Assembly (NCBI GenBank): GCA_050742975.1
Contig: JBOGDQ010000174.1
Location: forward strand, 1-24,829
Direction: 5' to 3'
Source: JBDTGE01 sp050742975
Lineage (GTDB): Bacteria; Actinomycetota; Actinomycetes; Mycobacteriales; Jatrophihabitantaceae
DNA: 24,829 nt
Shown: positions 14,438 to 21,159 of the stretch, one piece after another
Position numbering within the stretch: position 1 is the first letter of the stretch
Layout of the letters: every line of letters begins with the position of its first letter
Translations under genes and position numbers: made by a program
Notes under the pieces: generated by a model
The model's database searches: none
What the model was told of the DNA's origin: nothing
What the model saw: the letters and a program-made list of their open reading frames with translations, nothing else

Positions 14438-15544
14438 CTAGTGCGCTTCATGGTGGATCGGCCCATCGACGCTGCGCAGCTGCGAACCGGAGCCTCCCCA
14501 GCGGATGCCGATGATCTCCGCGGCCACCGAGATCGCGGTCTCCTCCGGCGTGCGCGCGCCGACATCGAGGCCGATCGGCGCGTGCAGCCGGGCCAGCTCG
14601 TCGTCGGTCAGGCCGAGCTCGCGCAGCTGCTTCGCGCGATCGTCGTTGGTGCGCCGCGAGCCCATCGCGCCGATGTAGGCCAGCGGCAGGCGCAGCGCGA
14701 TCTCCAGCAGCGGCACGTCGAACTTCGGGTCGTGGGTGAGCACGCAGACGACCGTGCGCTGGTCGGTGTCGGTCTTGGCCAGGTACTTGTGCGGCCAGGC
14801 GACGATCACCTCGTCCGCGTCCGGAAAGCGCTTCTTGGTCGCGAACGTCGGGCGGGCATCGCACACCGTGACGCGATAGCCCAGGAAGGCGCCGATGCGT
14901 GCGACGGCCGCTGCGAAGTCGATCGCGCCGAAGACGATCATGCGCGGACGCGGCGCGTAGGAGGCCACGAACACCGCGAGGTCATCGCCTCGCCGTTCGC
15001 CGTCCGGGCCGTAGTGGACGATCCCGGTCCTGCCCTGCAGCAGCATGCCCTGGACGTCATCGCGCACCGCATCGTCCAGGCGGGTGCTGCCGAGGCTGCC
15101 GCTGACCGCTTCCGGACGGACGACCAGCCGCTTGCCGACGCGCGAGTCGTTTCCGCTGATCAGGGTCGCGACCGCGACCGGGTTCCCGGCGCGCACGTCC
15201 TGCACGATCGATCCGAACTCGGGGAACGTCGTGCGGTCGATCCGCTCGACGAAGACGTCGATGATGCCGCCACAGGTGAGCCCCACCGAGTAGGCGTCGT
15301 CGTCGCTGACGCCGTACCGCTGCAGCACGGACGCGCCGTCGTCGCGAGCGACCTCGGCCAGCTCGTAGACGGCCCCCTCCACGCAGCCACCGGAGACACT
15401 GCCGACCGCTGTGCCGTCCGGGCCGACGATCATGGCTGCGCCGGGCTGGCGGGGCGCGGACTTCCAGGTGCCCACGACGGTCCCGATGCCCACCGTCTCG
15501 CCGGCCTGCCACCAGGCGTCCAGCTCGTCCATCACGTCACGCAT
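14438..15544 (-). CDS. XdhC/CoxF-family molybdenum-cofactor maturation protein
   Basis: XdhC-family proteins bind the molybdenum cofactor, protect it, and deliver it in sulfurated form to xanthine-oxidase-type enzymes. In this 368-residue protein the XdhC N-terminal domain has VGTWKSAPRQPGAAM (24-38), GSVSGGCVEGAVYE (48-61, with C54) and GLTCGG (88-93). The C-terminal Rossmann domain shows MIVFGAIDFAAAVARIGAFL (202-221), VTVCDARPTFAT and AYIGAMGSRRT. Its start overlaps the coxE stop by 8 bp, so the two are probably translated together. The position just before the cox structural genes fits a dedicated chaperone for coxL. Names coxF and coxI are both used for such genes, so I leave the symbol open. 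Confidence 0.92.
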   Translation of the reverse strand: MRDVMDELDAWWQAGETVGIGTVVGTWKSAPRQPGAAMIVGPDGTAVGSVSGGCVEGAVYELAEVARDDGASVLQRYGVSDDDAYSVGLTCGGIIDVFVERIDRTTFPEFGSIVQDVRAGNPVAVATLISGNDSRVGKRLVVRPEAVSGSLGSTRLDDAVRDDVQGMLLQGRTGIVHYGPDGERRGDDLAVFVASYAPRPRMIVFGAIDFAAAVARIGAFLGYRVTVCDARPTFATKKRFPDADEVIVAWPHKYLAKTDTDQRTVVCVLTHDPKFDVPLLEIALRLPLAYIGAMGSRRTNDDRAKQLRELGLTDDELARLHAPIGLDVGARTPEETAISVAAEIIGIRWGGSGSQLRSVDGPIHHEAH

Positions 15545-16643
15545 GAGCGATCACCTCCGCCACGTTCTGCAGCGCCTCGAAGCTGTGCCCCGCGATGAGT
15601 TCGTCGACGTGGGGGAGCGCCGCCAACATACCTCCGGTCACAGGCGCGAAGCCGGACTTGCCCTTGTGCGGGTTCACCCAGACGACCCGATGGGCCAGCC
15701 GGGCCAGTCGCGCCATCTGCTCGCCGAGCAGTTCGGCGTCGCCGCGCTCCCACCCGTCGGACGCGACGACGACGACGGCTCGGCGGGCCGTGCCGCGCTG
15801 ACCCCACCGGTCCAGGAAGGCGCGCATCGCCTCGCCGAGCCGGGTGCCGCCGCTCCAGTCGGGGACGGCCGCGCCGGCGGCCCGCAGCGCCAGTTCGGGA
15901 TCACGCAGCCGCAGCTGCCGGGTCACCCTGGTCAATCGGGTGCTGACCGTGAACACCTCGGTCGTCGTGGGAGCGACCCGGACGGCTGCGTGCGCGAACC
16001 GCAGCATGACGTCCGCGTACGGAGCCATCGAGCAGCTGACGTCCAGCAGCAGCACCAGCCGGCGCGGGCGGTCCCGCTTGTGCTGGTAGCGCAGCGCGCC
16101 CGGTTCGCCGCCGTCGCGAAGCATCTGCCGGACGGTGCGCGGCACGTCGATGCGCTCGCGGCCGCCGCGGGTGCGGCGCAGCGTGCGCCGGGTGCCCACG
16201 CGCGGTGCGAGCAGCGCGATCATCCGGTTCACCTCGGCCCGCTCGTCCGGCGTCAGGGCGGTGATGTCGTGGTGCCGCAGGATCTCCGTCTCGGCCGCGG
16301 CGGTGCGCAACTCGTCCTCATCCGGCTCATCCTGCGAGCCGGTCAGGTCGCCGATCAGCGGACGCACGGCAGCGATCTGGGGCTGGGGGGATAGGTTTGC
16401 CGGGCCGGGCACTGCTGGGCGCGAGGTACCGAACCAGGCGTCGAACAGCGCGTCGAACTTCGGCAGGTCGTCCGGCTCGGAGCACAGCGACAGCCGCGTG
16501 GCCCAGTAGACCTCGCCGGCGTCGAGCGGGTCGAGGTGGGTCAGCGCGGCAATGCTCGTCGTGAGCCGGTTGCGGTCGGCCGAGACTCCGGCCGCGCGCA
16601 GGGCTCGCGCGAACCCGGTCAGCGTCTCGACCGGAGCGCTCAT
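15537..16643 (-). CDS. coxE: CoxE-like von Willebrand factor A domain protein
   Basis: CoxE works with the AAA+ ATPase CoxD in maturing the molybdenum-copper or molybdenum centre of CODH-type enzymes. The 368-residue protein has a CoxE N-terminal half (ALRAAGVSADRNRLTTSI, DLPKFDALFDAWF, TRRTLRRTRGGRERIDVPRT). A vWA domain follows, with a full MIDAS: DVSCS at 201-205, T267 in SGGTRLGEA, and SDGWERGD at 295-302. The C-terminus HVDELIAGHSFEALQNVAEV is typical. The ATG at 16643 lies at the edge of a tandem repeat that separates it from coxD, and only a weak AAGG precedes it. It overlaps xdhC by 8 bp. Confidence 0.92.
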   Translation of the reverse strand: MSAPVETLTGFARALRAAGVSADRNRLTTSIAALTHLDPLDAGEVYWATRLSLCSEPDDLPKFDALFDAWFGTSRPAVPGPANLSPQPQIAAVRPLIGDLTGSQDEPDEDELRTAAAETEILRHHDITALTPDERAEVNRMIALLAPRVGTRRTLRRTRGGRERIDVPRTVRQMLRDGGEPGALRYQHKRDRPRRLVLLLDVSCSMAPYADVMLRFAHAAVRVAPTTTEVFTVSTRLTRVTRQLRLRDPELALRAAGAAVPDWSGGTRLGEAMRAFLDRWGQRGTARRAVVVVASDGWERGDAELLGEQMARLARLAHRVVWVNPHKGKSGFAPVTGGMLAALPHVDELIAGHSFEALQNVAEVIAHA

Positions 16644-16753
16644 CGCTGTGCCTGTCGGGCCTTCGCGAGTGGGGTACCTCCCGCTTGCGGGGGACGCTCA
16701 TCCCTGTGTCTGTCGGGTCTTCGCGCGTGGGGGTACCTCCCGCTTGCGGGGGA
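16637..16753. repeat. Direct tandem duplication (58 + 59 bp) with hairpin between coxD and coxE
   Basis: Copy 1 is 16637-16694 and copy 2 is 16695-16753; they abut and differ at a few bases plus a one-base indel. Each starts with CGCTCAT, the complement of the coxE start ATGAGCG, and ends with TACCTCCCGCTTGCGGGGGA, which can fold into a CCCGC-TT-GCGGG hairpin. Copy 2 thus contains a second ATGAGCG in another frame (ATG at 16701) that leads only into noncoding sequence. The coxD end also reads GGGATGA, so an original ATGA overlap of coxD and coxE appears to have been split by this unit. Confidence 0.9.
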
Positions 16754-16755
16754 GT

Positions 16756-17640
16756 TCATCCCAGGCGTTCCAGCAGGTCGGGCAGGAGCTCGCGCCGCAC
16801 CCGGAGCTGGTCCTCGTGGTACTTGATCGCCGCGCCGAGGGTGGCGTCGGCGTTGTCCGCGGTGAGTGTCCCGGCGCCGAGCACGTGCAGCGCGCGCGTC
16901 CAGTCGATCGTCTCCGCTACACCCGGGGGCTTGAGCAGGTCCGCCTCACGCAGCTTGCCGACCACGGCCGAGACGTCCCGTGCCAGCTTCTCGGCGACGT
17001 CGGGGATGTGCCGGCGGACGATCTCGACCTCGCGGGCGAAGTCCGGATGCGCGACCCAGTGGTAGAGGCAGCGGCGCTTGAGCGCGTCGTGCACCTCGCG
17101 GGTGCGGTTGGAGGTGAGCACGACGAGCGGGGCGACCTCGGCGCGGATCGTCCCGAGCTCGGGGATGCTGACCGCGTTCTCGGCGAGCACCTCGAGTAGG
17201 AACGCCTCGAACTCGTCGTCGGCCCGGTCGATCTCGTCGACTAGCAGCACGGACGGGCTGTTCTCGATCGCCTGCAGGATCGGGCGGGCGATCAGGAACC
17301 GGCGGTCGTACAGGGAGGCCTCGAGGTCGGTGATGTCCGCCGAGTCACCGGCCGCGCGCAGGTGCAGGATCTGGCGGGGGAAGTCCCAGTCGTAGAGCGC
17401 CTGGCTGGCGTCGATGCCCTCGTAGCACTGCAGCCGCACCAGCCTGGCTCCGGTGATGGTCGCCAGCGCCTGCGCGAGCGCTGTCTTGCCGACGCCCGGA
17501 TCGCCTTCGAGGAACAGCGGGCGGCTCATCCTGATCGCCAGGTACGCGGCAGTCGCGACACCGGTGTCGGGCAGGTAGCCGGCCTGGTCGAGGGCGGCGG
17601 CGACATCGGCCGGAGAGGTCAGGGTGCGCGGCGGCATCAT
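16756..17640 (-). CDS. coxD: CoxD-like MoxR-family AAA+ ATPase
   Basis: CoxD is a AAA+ chaperone needed, with CoxE, for assembling the active site of CODH-type molybdenum enzymes. The 294-residue protein shows Walker A GDPGVGKT (46-53), Walker B VLLVDEIDRAD (131-141), sensor VVLTSNRTREVHDALKRRC, and the arginine-finger region. The MoxR insert YEGIDASQALYDWDFPRQIL is also present. Either ATG 17640 or 17637 could start it; the first follows GAGAAT by 6 bases, which resembles a leaderless -10. It is the promoter-proximal gene of the minus-strand cluster, divergent from mocA-GNAT. Confidence 0.93.
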   Translation of the reverse strand: MMPPRTLTSPADVAAALDQAGYLPDTGVATAAYLAIRMSRPLFLEGDPGVGKTALAQALATITGARLVRLQCYEGIDASQALYDWDFPRQILHLRAAGDSADITDLEASLYDRRFLIARPILQAIENSPSVLLVDEIDRADDEFEAFLLEVLAENAVSIPELGTIRAEVAPLVVLTSNRTREVHDALKRRCLYHWVAHPDFAREVEIVRRHIPDVAEKLARDVSAVVGKLREADLLKPPGVAETIDWTRALHVLGAGTLTADNADATLGAAIKYHEDQLRVRRELLPDLLERLG

Positions 17641-17685
17641 TCGAGCATTCTCCCCTTACCGCCTCGCGCGCATACTGTTCGGTTC
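17641..17685. promoter_or_regulatory. 45-bp divergent promoter region, coxD / mocA-GNAT
   Basis: For the plus gene, TACTGT (17673-17678) lies 7 bases before the ATG at 17686. For coxD on the minus strand, GAGAAT lies 6 bases before the ATG at 17640, and AAGGGGA just beyond could be a distant ribosome site. Two start points in so short a gap mean shared or mutually limiting control of the molybdenum enzyme cluster and the cofactor gene. No operator repeat is evident. Confidence 0.45.
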
Positions 17686-18690
17686 ATGGCGCAGGTCGTT
17701 GGGGTGGTCCTGGCTGCCGGTTCGGGCAGCCGGATGGGCGCTCCCAAGGCGGAACTGGTGGTCGACGGATCGCGCCTGGTCGACCGTGCTGTCGCCGCGC
17801 TGTCCGGCGGCGGTTGTACGCCGATGCTGGCCGTGACGCGGGCCGGGCTCGTCGTCGACGGTGCGCGCGTGCTGGTCAATCCCGATCCGGATCGCGGCAT
17901 GCGCTCCTCCCTCGCGCTGGCCGTCGATGCGGCGCAGGACGTCGACGCACTGGCGGTGCTGCTGGTCGATATGCCAGGCGTGTGCGCCGACGCGGTCCGG
18001 GTCGTCGTCGAGTCCTGGCGTCCCGGTCGGATCGCTCTGGCGACGTACGGCCCGCGGCGCGGTCATCCGACCGTCATGGAGCCGGCCCTCTGGCGTTCGG
18101 CGCTCGCGCTCGCCGGGCCGGACGAGGGTGCGCGTGCGCTGCTTGCCTCCCGCCCGGACCTGGTCGACGAGATCGCTGTCCCTGGCTCGGCGGACGATCT
18201 CGACACTCCGGCCGATCTCACGCAGTGGGCCCAGCCGGGCATTCGGACCGCCGCACCTGCGGATCTGCCGGCGCTGCGCGAAATTTATCGGCGGGCCGCG
18301 CTGTCGAACACTCCTGATGCCGCCACGCTCAGCGAGCACCCGGAGGCACTGGTGGTGGATGAGCGCGCCGTCGTCTCCGGGCGCACGCGCGTCGCAGTCG
18401 ACGCGGTCGGGCGGCCGCTCGGGTTCGCCGTCATCGCCGTGCACGCCCACGCTCTGGAGCTGACGGACCTGTTCGTGGATCCGGACCGGGTCGGTCGCGG
18501 TATCGGTCGGCGACTGGTGAATGACGCGATCTCGATCGCGCTGCATCGCGGCTTGCACCGCATCGACGTCCACGCGAACCAGGCAGCCGTGGCCTTTTAC
18601 CGCGCTGTCGGCTTCAGCCTCGACGGCGAGATCGACACGGAGTTCGGGAGCGCAGCACGCCTGCGGCTGAGCCTTGACCGTCGAGAGTAG
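17686..18690 (+). CDS. MocA-like molybdenum-cofactor nucleotidyltransferase fused to a GNAT acetyltransferase
   Basis: The 334-residue protein joins two domains. Residues 1-180 form a MobA/MocA-type NTP transferase: VVLAAGSGSRMGAPKAEL (7-24) binds the nucleotide, LLVDMPGV (92-99) the metal, followed by GHPTVMEP and DLDTPADL. MocA enzymes add CMP to molybdopterin, giving the cytosine dinucleotide cofactor used by xanthine-oxidase-type enzymes such as the neighbouring coxL. Residues 185-330 form a GNAT acetyltransferase: LFVDPDRVGRGIGRRLVNDA (262-281) is the acetyl-CoA site and NQAAVAFYRAVGF (298-310) the late motif. Both halves look intact. The GNAT substrate is unknown. The ATG at 17686 is supported by the -10-like TACTGT. 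GTP versus CTP preference cannot be read here. Confidence 0.9.
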   Translation: MAQVVGVVLAAGSGSRMGAPKAELVVDGSRLVDRAVAALSGGGCTPMLAVTRAGLVVDGARVLVNPDPDRGMRSSLALAVDAAQDVDALAVLLVDMPGVCADAVRVVVESWRPGRIALATYGPRRGHPTVMEPALWRSALALAGPDEGARALLASRPDLVDEIAVPGSADDLDTPADLTQWAQPGIRTAAPADLPALREIYRRAALSNTPDAATLSEHPEALVVDERAVVSGRTRVAVDAVGRPLGFAVIAVHAHALELTDLFVDPDRVGRGIGRRLVNDAISIALHRGLHRIDVHANQAAVAFYRAVGFSLDGEIDTEFGSAARLRLSLDRRE

Positions 18691-18716
18691 TCCCGGTGAC
18701 AGGGCAGGTTCGTCCG

Positions 18717-18771
18717 CTTGATCAGCTGAGCCTTGTGGTCGCGATGCAGCCACAACTCTCAGCTGATCAAG
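18717..18771. terminator. Long inverted repeat downstream of mocA-GNAT
   Basis: CTTGATCAGCTGAG (18717-18730) and its exact complement (18758-18771) form a perfect 14-bp stem. Inside, TTGTGG (18733-18738) pairs with CCACAA (18750-18755) around an 11-base loop. The structure begins 27 bases after the mocA-GNAT stop and ends 50 bases before the DUF1810 start. There is no T-run, so it could be a factor-independent hairpin terminator of the actinobacterial type, a regulator site, or a REP-like element. Confidence 0.7.
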
Positions 18772-18807
18772 GTTTCGAACCGGGCACGCTCGTGACGAAC
18801 GGCGCGC

Positions 18808-18813
18808 AGGAGG
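18808..18813 (+). promoter_or_regulatory. Strong Shine-Dalgarno for the DUF1810 gene
   Basis: AGGAGG, 5 bases before a GTG (18819) and 8 before the ATG at 18822, both in frame. It fixes the start well downstream of the longer open frame, which would run through the inverted repeat. Confidence 0.75.
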
Positions 18814-18821
18814 ATCGCGTG

Positions 18822-19247
18822 ATGACTGATCGGTCTGACTTGGTCCGCTTTGTCGCCGCGCAGGACGACTGCGACACCTACGCCTGCGCCCTCGACGAGT
18901 TGCGTCGCGGATGCAAGACGTCGCACTGGATGTGGTTCGTGTTCCCGCAGATCGCCGGGCTCGGCTTCAGCGCGATGTCGCAGCGGTACGCGATCACGTC
19001 GCTGGACGAGGCGCGGGCGTACCTGGACCATCCGGTACTGGGACCACGGCTGATCGCCTGTGCCACGATCGTCGCCGAGGCCGAGGACCGCAGCGCGACG
19101 GAGATCTTCGGAGGCATGGACGCGCAGAAGCTGCACTCGTCGATGACGCTGTTCCACCGGGCCGCACCCGACGAGCCGGTGTTCGCGCGCGTCCTGGAGC
19201 GCTACTTCGACGGCGTCACCGACCCCGCGACCGATGAGCGTCTCTGA
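18822..19247 (+). CDS. DUF1810 family protein
   Basis: This 141-residue protein matches DUF1810, a small family with no established function. Diagnostic segments are LVRFVAAQDDCDTYACALDELRRG, the very conserved KTSHWMWFVFPQIAGLG (33-49), SQRYAITSLDEARAYLDHPVLG and FGGMDAQKLHSSMTLF. Residue composition suggests a soluble cytoplasmic protein with no signal peptide. Full length is normal for the family. The start is GTG 18819 or ATG 18822, both behind AGGAGG. It stands alone between two inverted-repeat regions and is convergent with the scramblase-like gene, so its context says little about its role. Confidence 0.92.
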   Translation: MTDRSDLVRFVAAQDDCDTYACALDELRRGCKTSHWMWFVFPQIAGLGFSAMSQRYAITSLDEARAYLDHPVLGPRLIACATIVAEAEDRSATEIFGGMDAQKLHSSMTLFHRAAPDEPVFARVLERYFDGVTDPATDERL

Positions 19248-19315
19248 TCCGAGCCGGCCGGCCACCGTCGCCACTGAGGCATCTGGAGCCTGCTCGCCCT
19301 GAACCCGCCCATGCG

Positions 19316-19424
19316 ATCTTGTTGCACTCACGGTGCCATGGCAACTGGACTGCACCAAGATTGAGAACGCAGCGTGGATCTTGGTGCGGGTACGTCGCGA
19401 TCACCATGGATCTGCAACCAGATC
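19316..19424. terminator. Cluster of alternative hairpins between convergent genes
   Basis: ATCTTGTTGCA (19316-19326), TGCACCAAGAT (19351-19361) and ATCTTGGTGC (19378-19387) form overlapping inverted repeats. The middle arm can pair with either flanking arm (the third perfectly over 10 bp, the first with one G-T/mismatch). GATCTG-CAAC-CAGATC (19409-19424) adds a compact hairpin, and GCGATC/GATCGC (19397-19402/19421-19426) encloses it. The region lies between the stops of DUF1810 (+) and the scramblase-like gene (-), so a two-way terminator is the simplest reading. No T-run is present. Confidence 0.55.
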
Positions 19425-19462
19425 GCGCCGCGACGCGGCAGCGCCCGACCCGACAGCAAGCG

Positions 19463-20293
19463 TCAGCCGAGTCCGCGCGAGTCCTGCTTGAGCGCCGTGT
19501 CCACGCACAGCGCAGCTGCGACGACGAGCAGCCGCAGCGGATCTTCCAGCTGCCGATGGATCTGCACCACATAGTTGTCAGCGGTCGTGAACATCGTCTT
19601 GGCCAGGCCCTCCCAGGTCTTGGTGATGCGGGCGACCTCGGTGTCGGTGTGGTCGCGGATGTTGAAGTTCCAGGCACGCCAGTTCTCACCGTTGATCGTC
19701 CCGAGGGTGCGCCCGCCGGCCTCGATCGAGAAGCGGATCTTGCCGATCGCGTTCTGCTGCACGATCTGCCCTACCTCGGCGCCGGCCGGGTCGGCGATGA
19801 TCACGCGGGACTTCACCAACTTCGCGGGCCGTGTCAGTGCAAGCTGCACGTTGCCCTGCATGTCGACGACCTGCAGCGAGTGCGTCATGTACTGGTCGAG
19901 GGACGTCAGCAGGCGCATCGCCTTCTTGACGTTGCTCTGCCCGACCTCGCGCACCGCGGCGAGCTGGCTGCCCTGCTGGTCGTAGACCGCGTACTCGTTG
20001 TTGACCTCGATCAGCTTGGCCTTCTGGTTCACGACCAGGATCGGCTCGGTGAAGATCGAACCGCTCCCGGTGAACGCCGCGGTTCCGGTCGCGCGGGCAC
20101 GTGAGACGTCCCCGACGACCTTGGACGTGTCGCGCTGCACGGTCGGCACGTGTCCGGCGCCCACCGGCGGATCGACCGATGCGCGACCGTGCGAGCAGAC
20201 GTGCTCGGTCCAGTTCGCGCCGTCGTAGTAACGCAGTTCCTGCCGGCCGAAGGGGTCGGCGTACCAGTTCGCAGGTGTGCTCGGCCCAGTCAT
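19463..20293 (-). CDS. DUF2510 plus scramblase/LURP-one-related protein
   Basis: The 276-residue protein starts with a DUF2510 module (NWYADPFGRQELRYYDGANWTEHV, residues 9-32), a short Trp-rich domain typical of actinobacterial envelope-associated proteins. After a linker of about 45 residues comes a phospholipid-scramblase/LURP-one-like beta-barrel: FTEPILVVNQKAKLIEVNNEYAVYDQQGSQLAAV, then LQVVDMQGNVQLALTRP, VGQIVQQNAIGKIRFSIE and IRDHTDTEVARITKTWEGLAK. The final LRLLVVAAALCVDTAL is a hydrophobic helix like the end segment of scramblases. Function in bacteria is unknown; lipid or membrane binding is plausible. The ATG at 20293 is chosen because TACGCT lies 7 bases upstream; a GTG at 20338 is the alternative. 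Confidence 0.87.
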   Translation of the reverse strand: MTGPSTPANWYADPFGRQELRYYDGANWTEHVCSHGRASVDPPVGAGHVPTVQRDTSKVVGDVSRARATGTAAFTGSGSIFTEPILVVNQKAKLIEVNNEYAVYDQQGSQLAAVREVGQSNVKKAMRLLTSLDQYMTHSLQVVDMQGNVQLALTRPAKLVKSRVIIADPAGAEVGQIVQQNAIGKIRFSIEAGGRTLGTINGENWRAWNFNIRDHTDTEVARITKTWEGLAKTMFTTADNYVVQIHRQLEDPLRLLVVAAALCVDTALKQDSRGLG

Positions 20294-20300
20294 GTCGCAC

Positions 20301-20306
20301 AGCGTA
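20301..20306 (-). promoter_or_regulatory. Leaderless-type -10 element of the scramblase-like gene
   Basis: On the minus strand TACGCT fits TANNNT and ends 7 bases before the ATG at 20293. No ribosome binding site is visible, which fits a leaderless transcript. No clear -35. Confidence 0.45.
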
Positions 20307-20472
20307 GGGGTGCCGCCCGGGCGTGGCCAGCTCGGCACGATGCGGTCGACGGCTGCCGCGAGCCGCGGTTCCAGCGCAGCGAGCAGCTCGTCGGTCAGGT
20401 GGTTGTTGTCGCGGCAGGCGGGTTATGCAGCACGCGCTTGGGAGCCTCGTTCGCGCACGACGCAGTGTCGCG

Positions 20473-20492
20473 GATCAGCAGGGGTGCTGATC
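20473..20492. terminator. Hairpin downstream of the carbonic anhydrase gene
   Basis: GATCAGCA-GGGG-TGCTGATC is a perfect 8-bp stem with a 4-base loop. It lies 20 bases past the gamma-carbonic-anhydrase stop (minus strand) and lacks a clean T-run, as is common in high-GC bacteria. The remaining 20307-20472 shows no supportable gene, though the frame ahead of the scramblase-like gene stays open to a TAA near 20427. Confidence 0.7.
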
Positions 20493-20512
20493 TTCGCGGC
20501 CGATCGGACGAA

Positions 20513-21040
20513 TCAGATGGGGCGGATACCGGCGAGGTGCCGCTGCGCCAGCGCCGGGTAGTGGATCGGGTTCATCTTCACCCACATCTCAGCCGGCGTG
20601 CCCGCGATGTCGCGCTTGACCACCGCCGGGGCTCCCGCGGCCAGGACGCCGGGCGGGATCACCGCGCCCGCCTGCACGAGCGACAGCGCGGCGACCAGCG
20701 AGCCCGCTCCGATCCGCGCCCCGTCGAGCACGACACAGCCGTTGCCGACCAGCGCCTTCGCCTCGAGCACCGCGCCGTGCACGACGCACTGGTGGGCCAC
20801 TGTCGCGCCGGGGCCGATCTCGGTCGTGACGGTGGGCGGGCAGTGCAGCACCGAGCCGTCCTGCACGTTCGCGTTCGCGCGCACGATGATCGGGGCCTCG
20901 TCCCCGCGCAGCACTGCCCCGTACCAGACGGACGCACCCGACTCGATCGTCACGTCTCCGATCAGCGTCGCGGTCGGTGCCACGAACGCGTCCGGTGCGA
21001 CGTTCGGCCGCTTGCCCTCGTACTCGAACAGGTAGGCCAC
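20513..21040 (-). CDS. Gamma-class carbonic anhydrase family protein
   Basis: This 175-residue protein is a left-handed beta-helix of hexapeptide repeats (VAPDAFVAPTATLIGDVTIESGASVWYGAVLRGD). It has the gamma-carbonic-anhydrase pattern: R45/D47 in AVLRGD, IIVRANANVQDGSVLH, and the three metal-binding histidines H66, H83 and H88, the last two five apart as in the family. Such enzymes hydrate CO2 or act as related acyl-carrying homologues; activity cannot be judged from sequence alone. The GTG at 21040 follows GAGGAG with good spacing. It is transcribed away from thrS across a gap of 119 bp, and a hairpin follows its stop. The link to the CODH-like cluster, which would release CO2, is only suggestive. 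Confidence 0.92.
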   Translation of the reverse strand: MAYLFEYEGKRPNVAPDAFVAPTATLIGDVTIESGASVWYGAVLRGDEAPIIVRANANVQDGSVLHCPPTVTTEIGPGATVAHQCVVHGAVLEAKALVGNGCVVLDGARIGAGSLVAALSLVQAGAVIPPGVLAAGAPAVVKRDIAGTPAEMWVKMNPIHYPALAQRHLAGIRPI

Positions 21041-21159
21041 GTGATTCTCCTCGGGTCGAGTCGGATATGTGGTCGGTGCCGCCGACGCACCGCACTAGCA
21101 TTCTCTTGGTCCGACCCGATCTTGCGGCTGACCGGCCGCGCTACCCACGAGGAGTCACC
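21041..21159. promoter_or_regulatory. Divergent promoter region, carbonic anhydrase / thrS
   Basis: TAGCAT (21096-21101) is a plausible -10 for thrS, giving an untranslated leader of about 50 bases; GAGGAG (21149-21154) sits 5 bases before the TTG start. I see no T-box specifier or tRNA-like structure in so short a leader. On the minus strand GAGGAG also precedes the carbonic anhydrase GTG, with no convincing -10. Confidence 0.45.

Noticed and set aside
16327..16701. Open frame from the duplicated ATG at 16701
   Set aside because: The start codon is a copy of the coxE start produced by the repeat; the frame is shifted relative to coxE and encodes no recognisable protein.
21041..21159. T-box riboswitch ahead of thrS
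   Set aside because: The gap is too short and lacks a specifier loop or T-box-like sequence.
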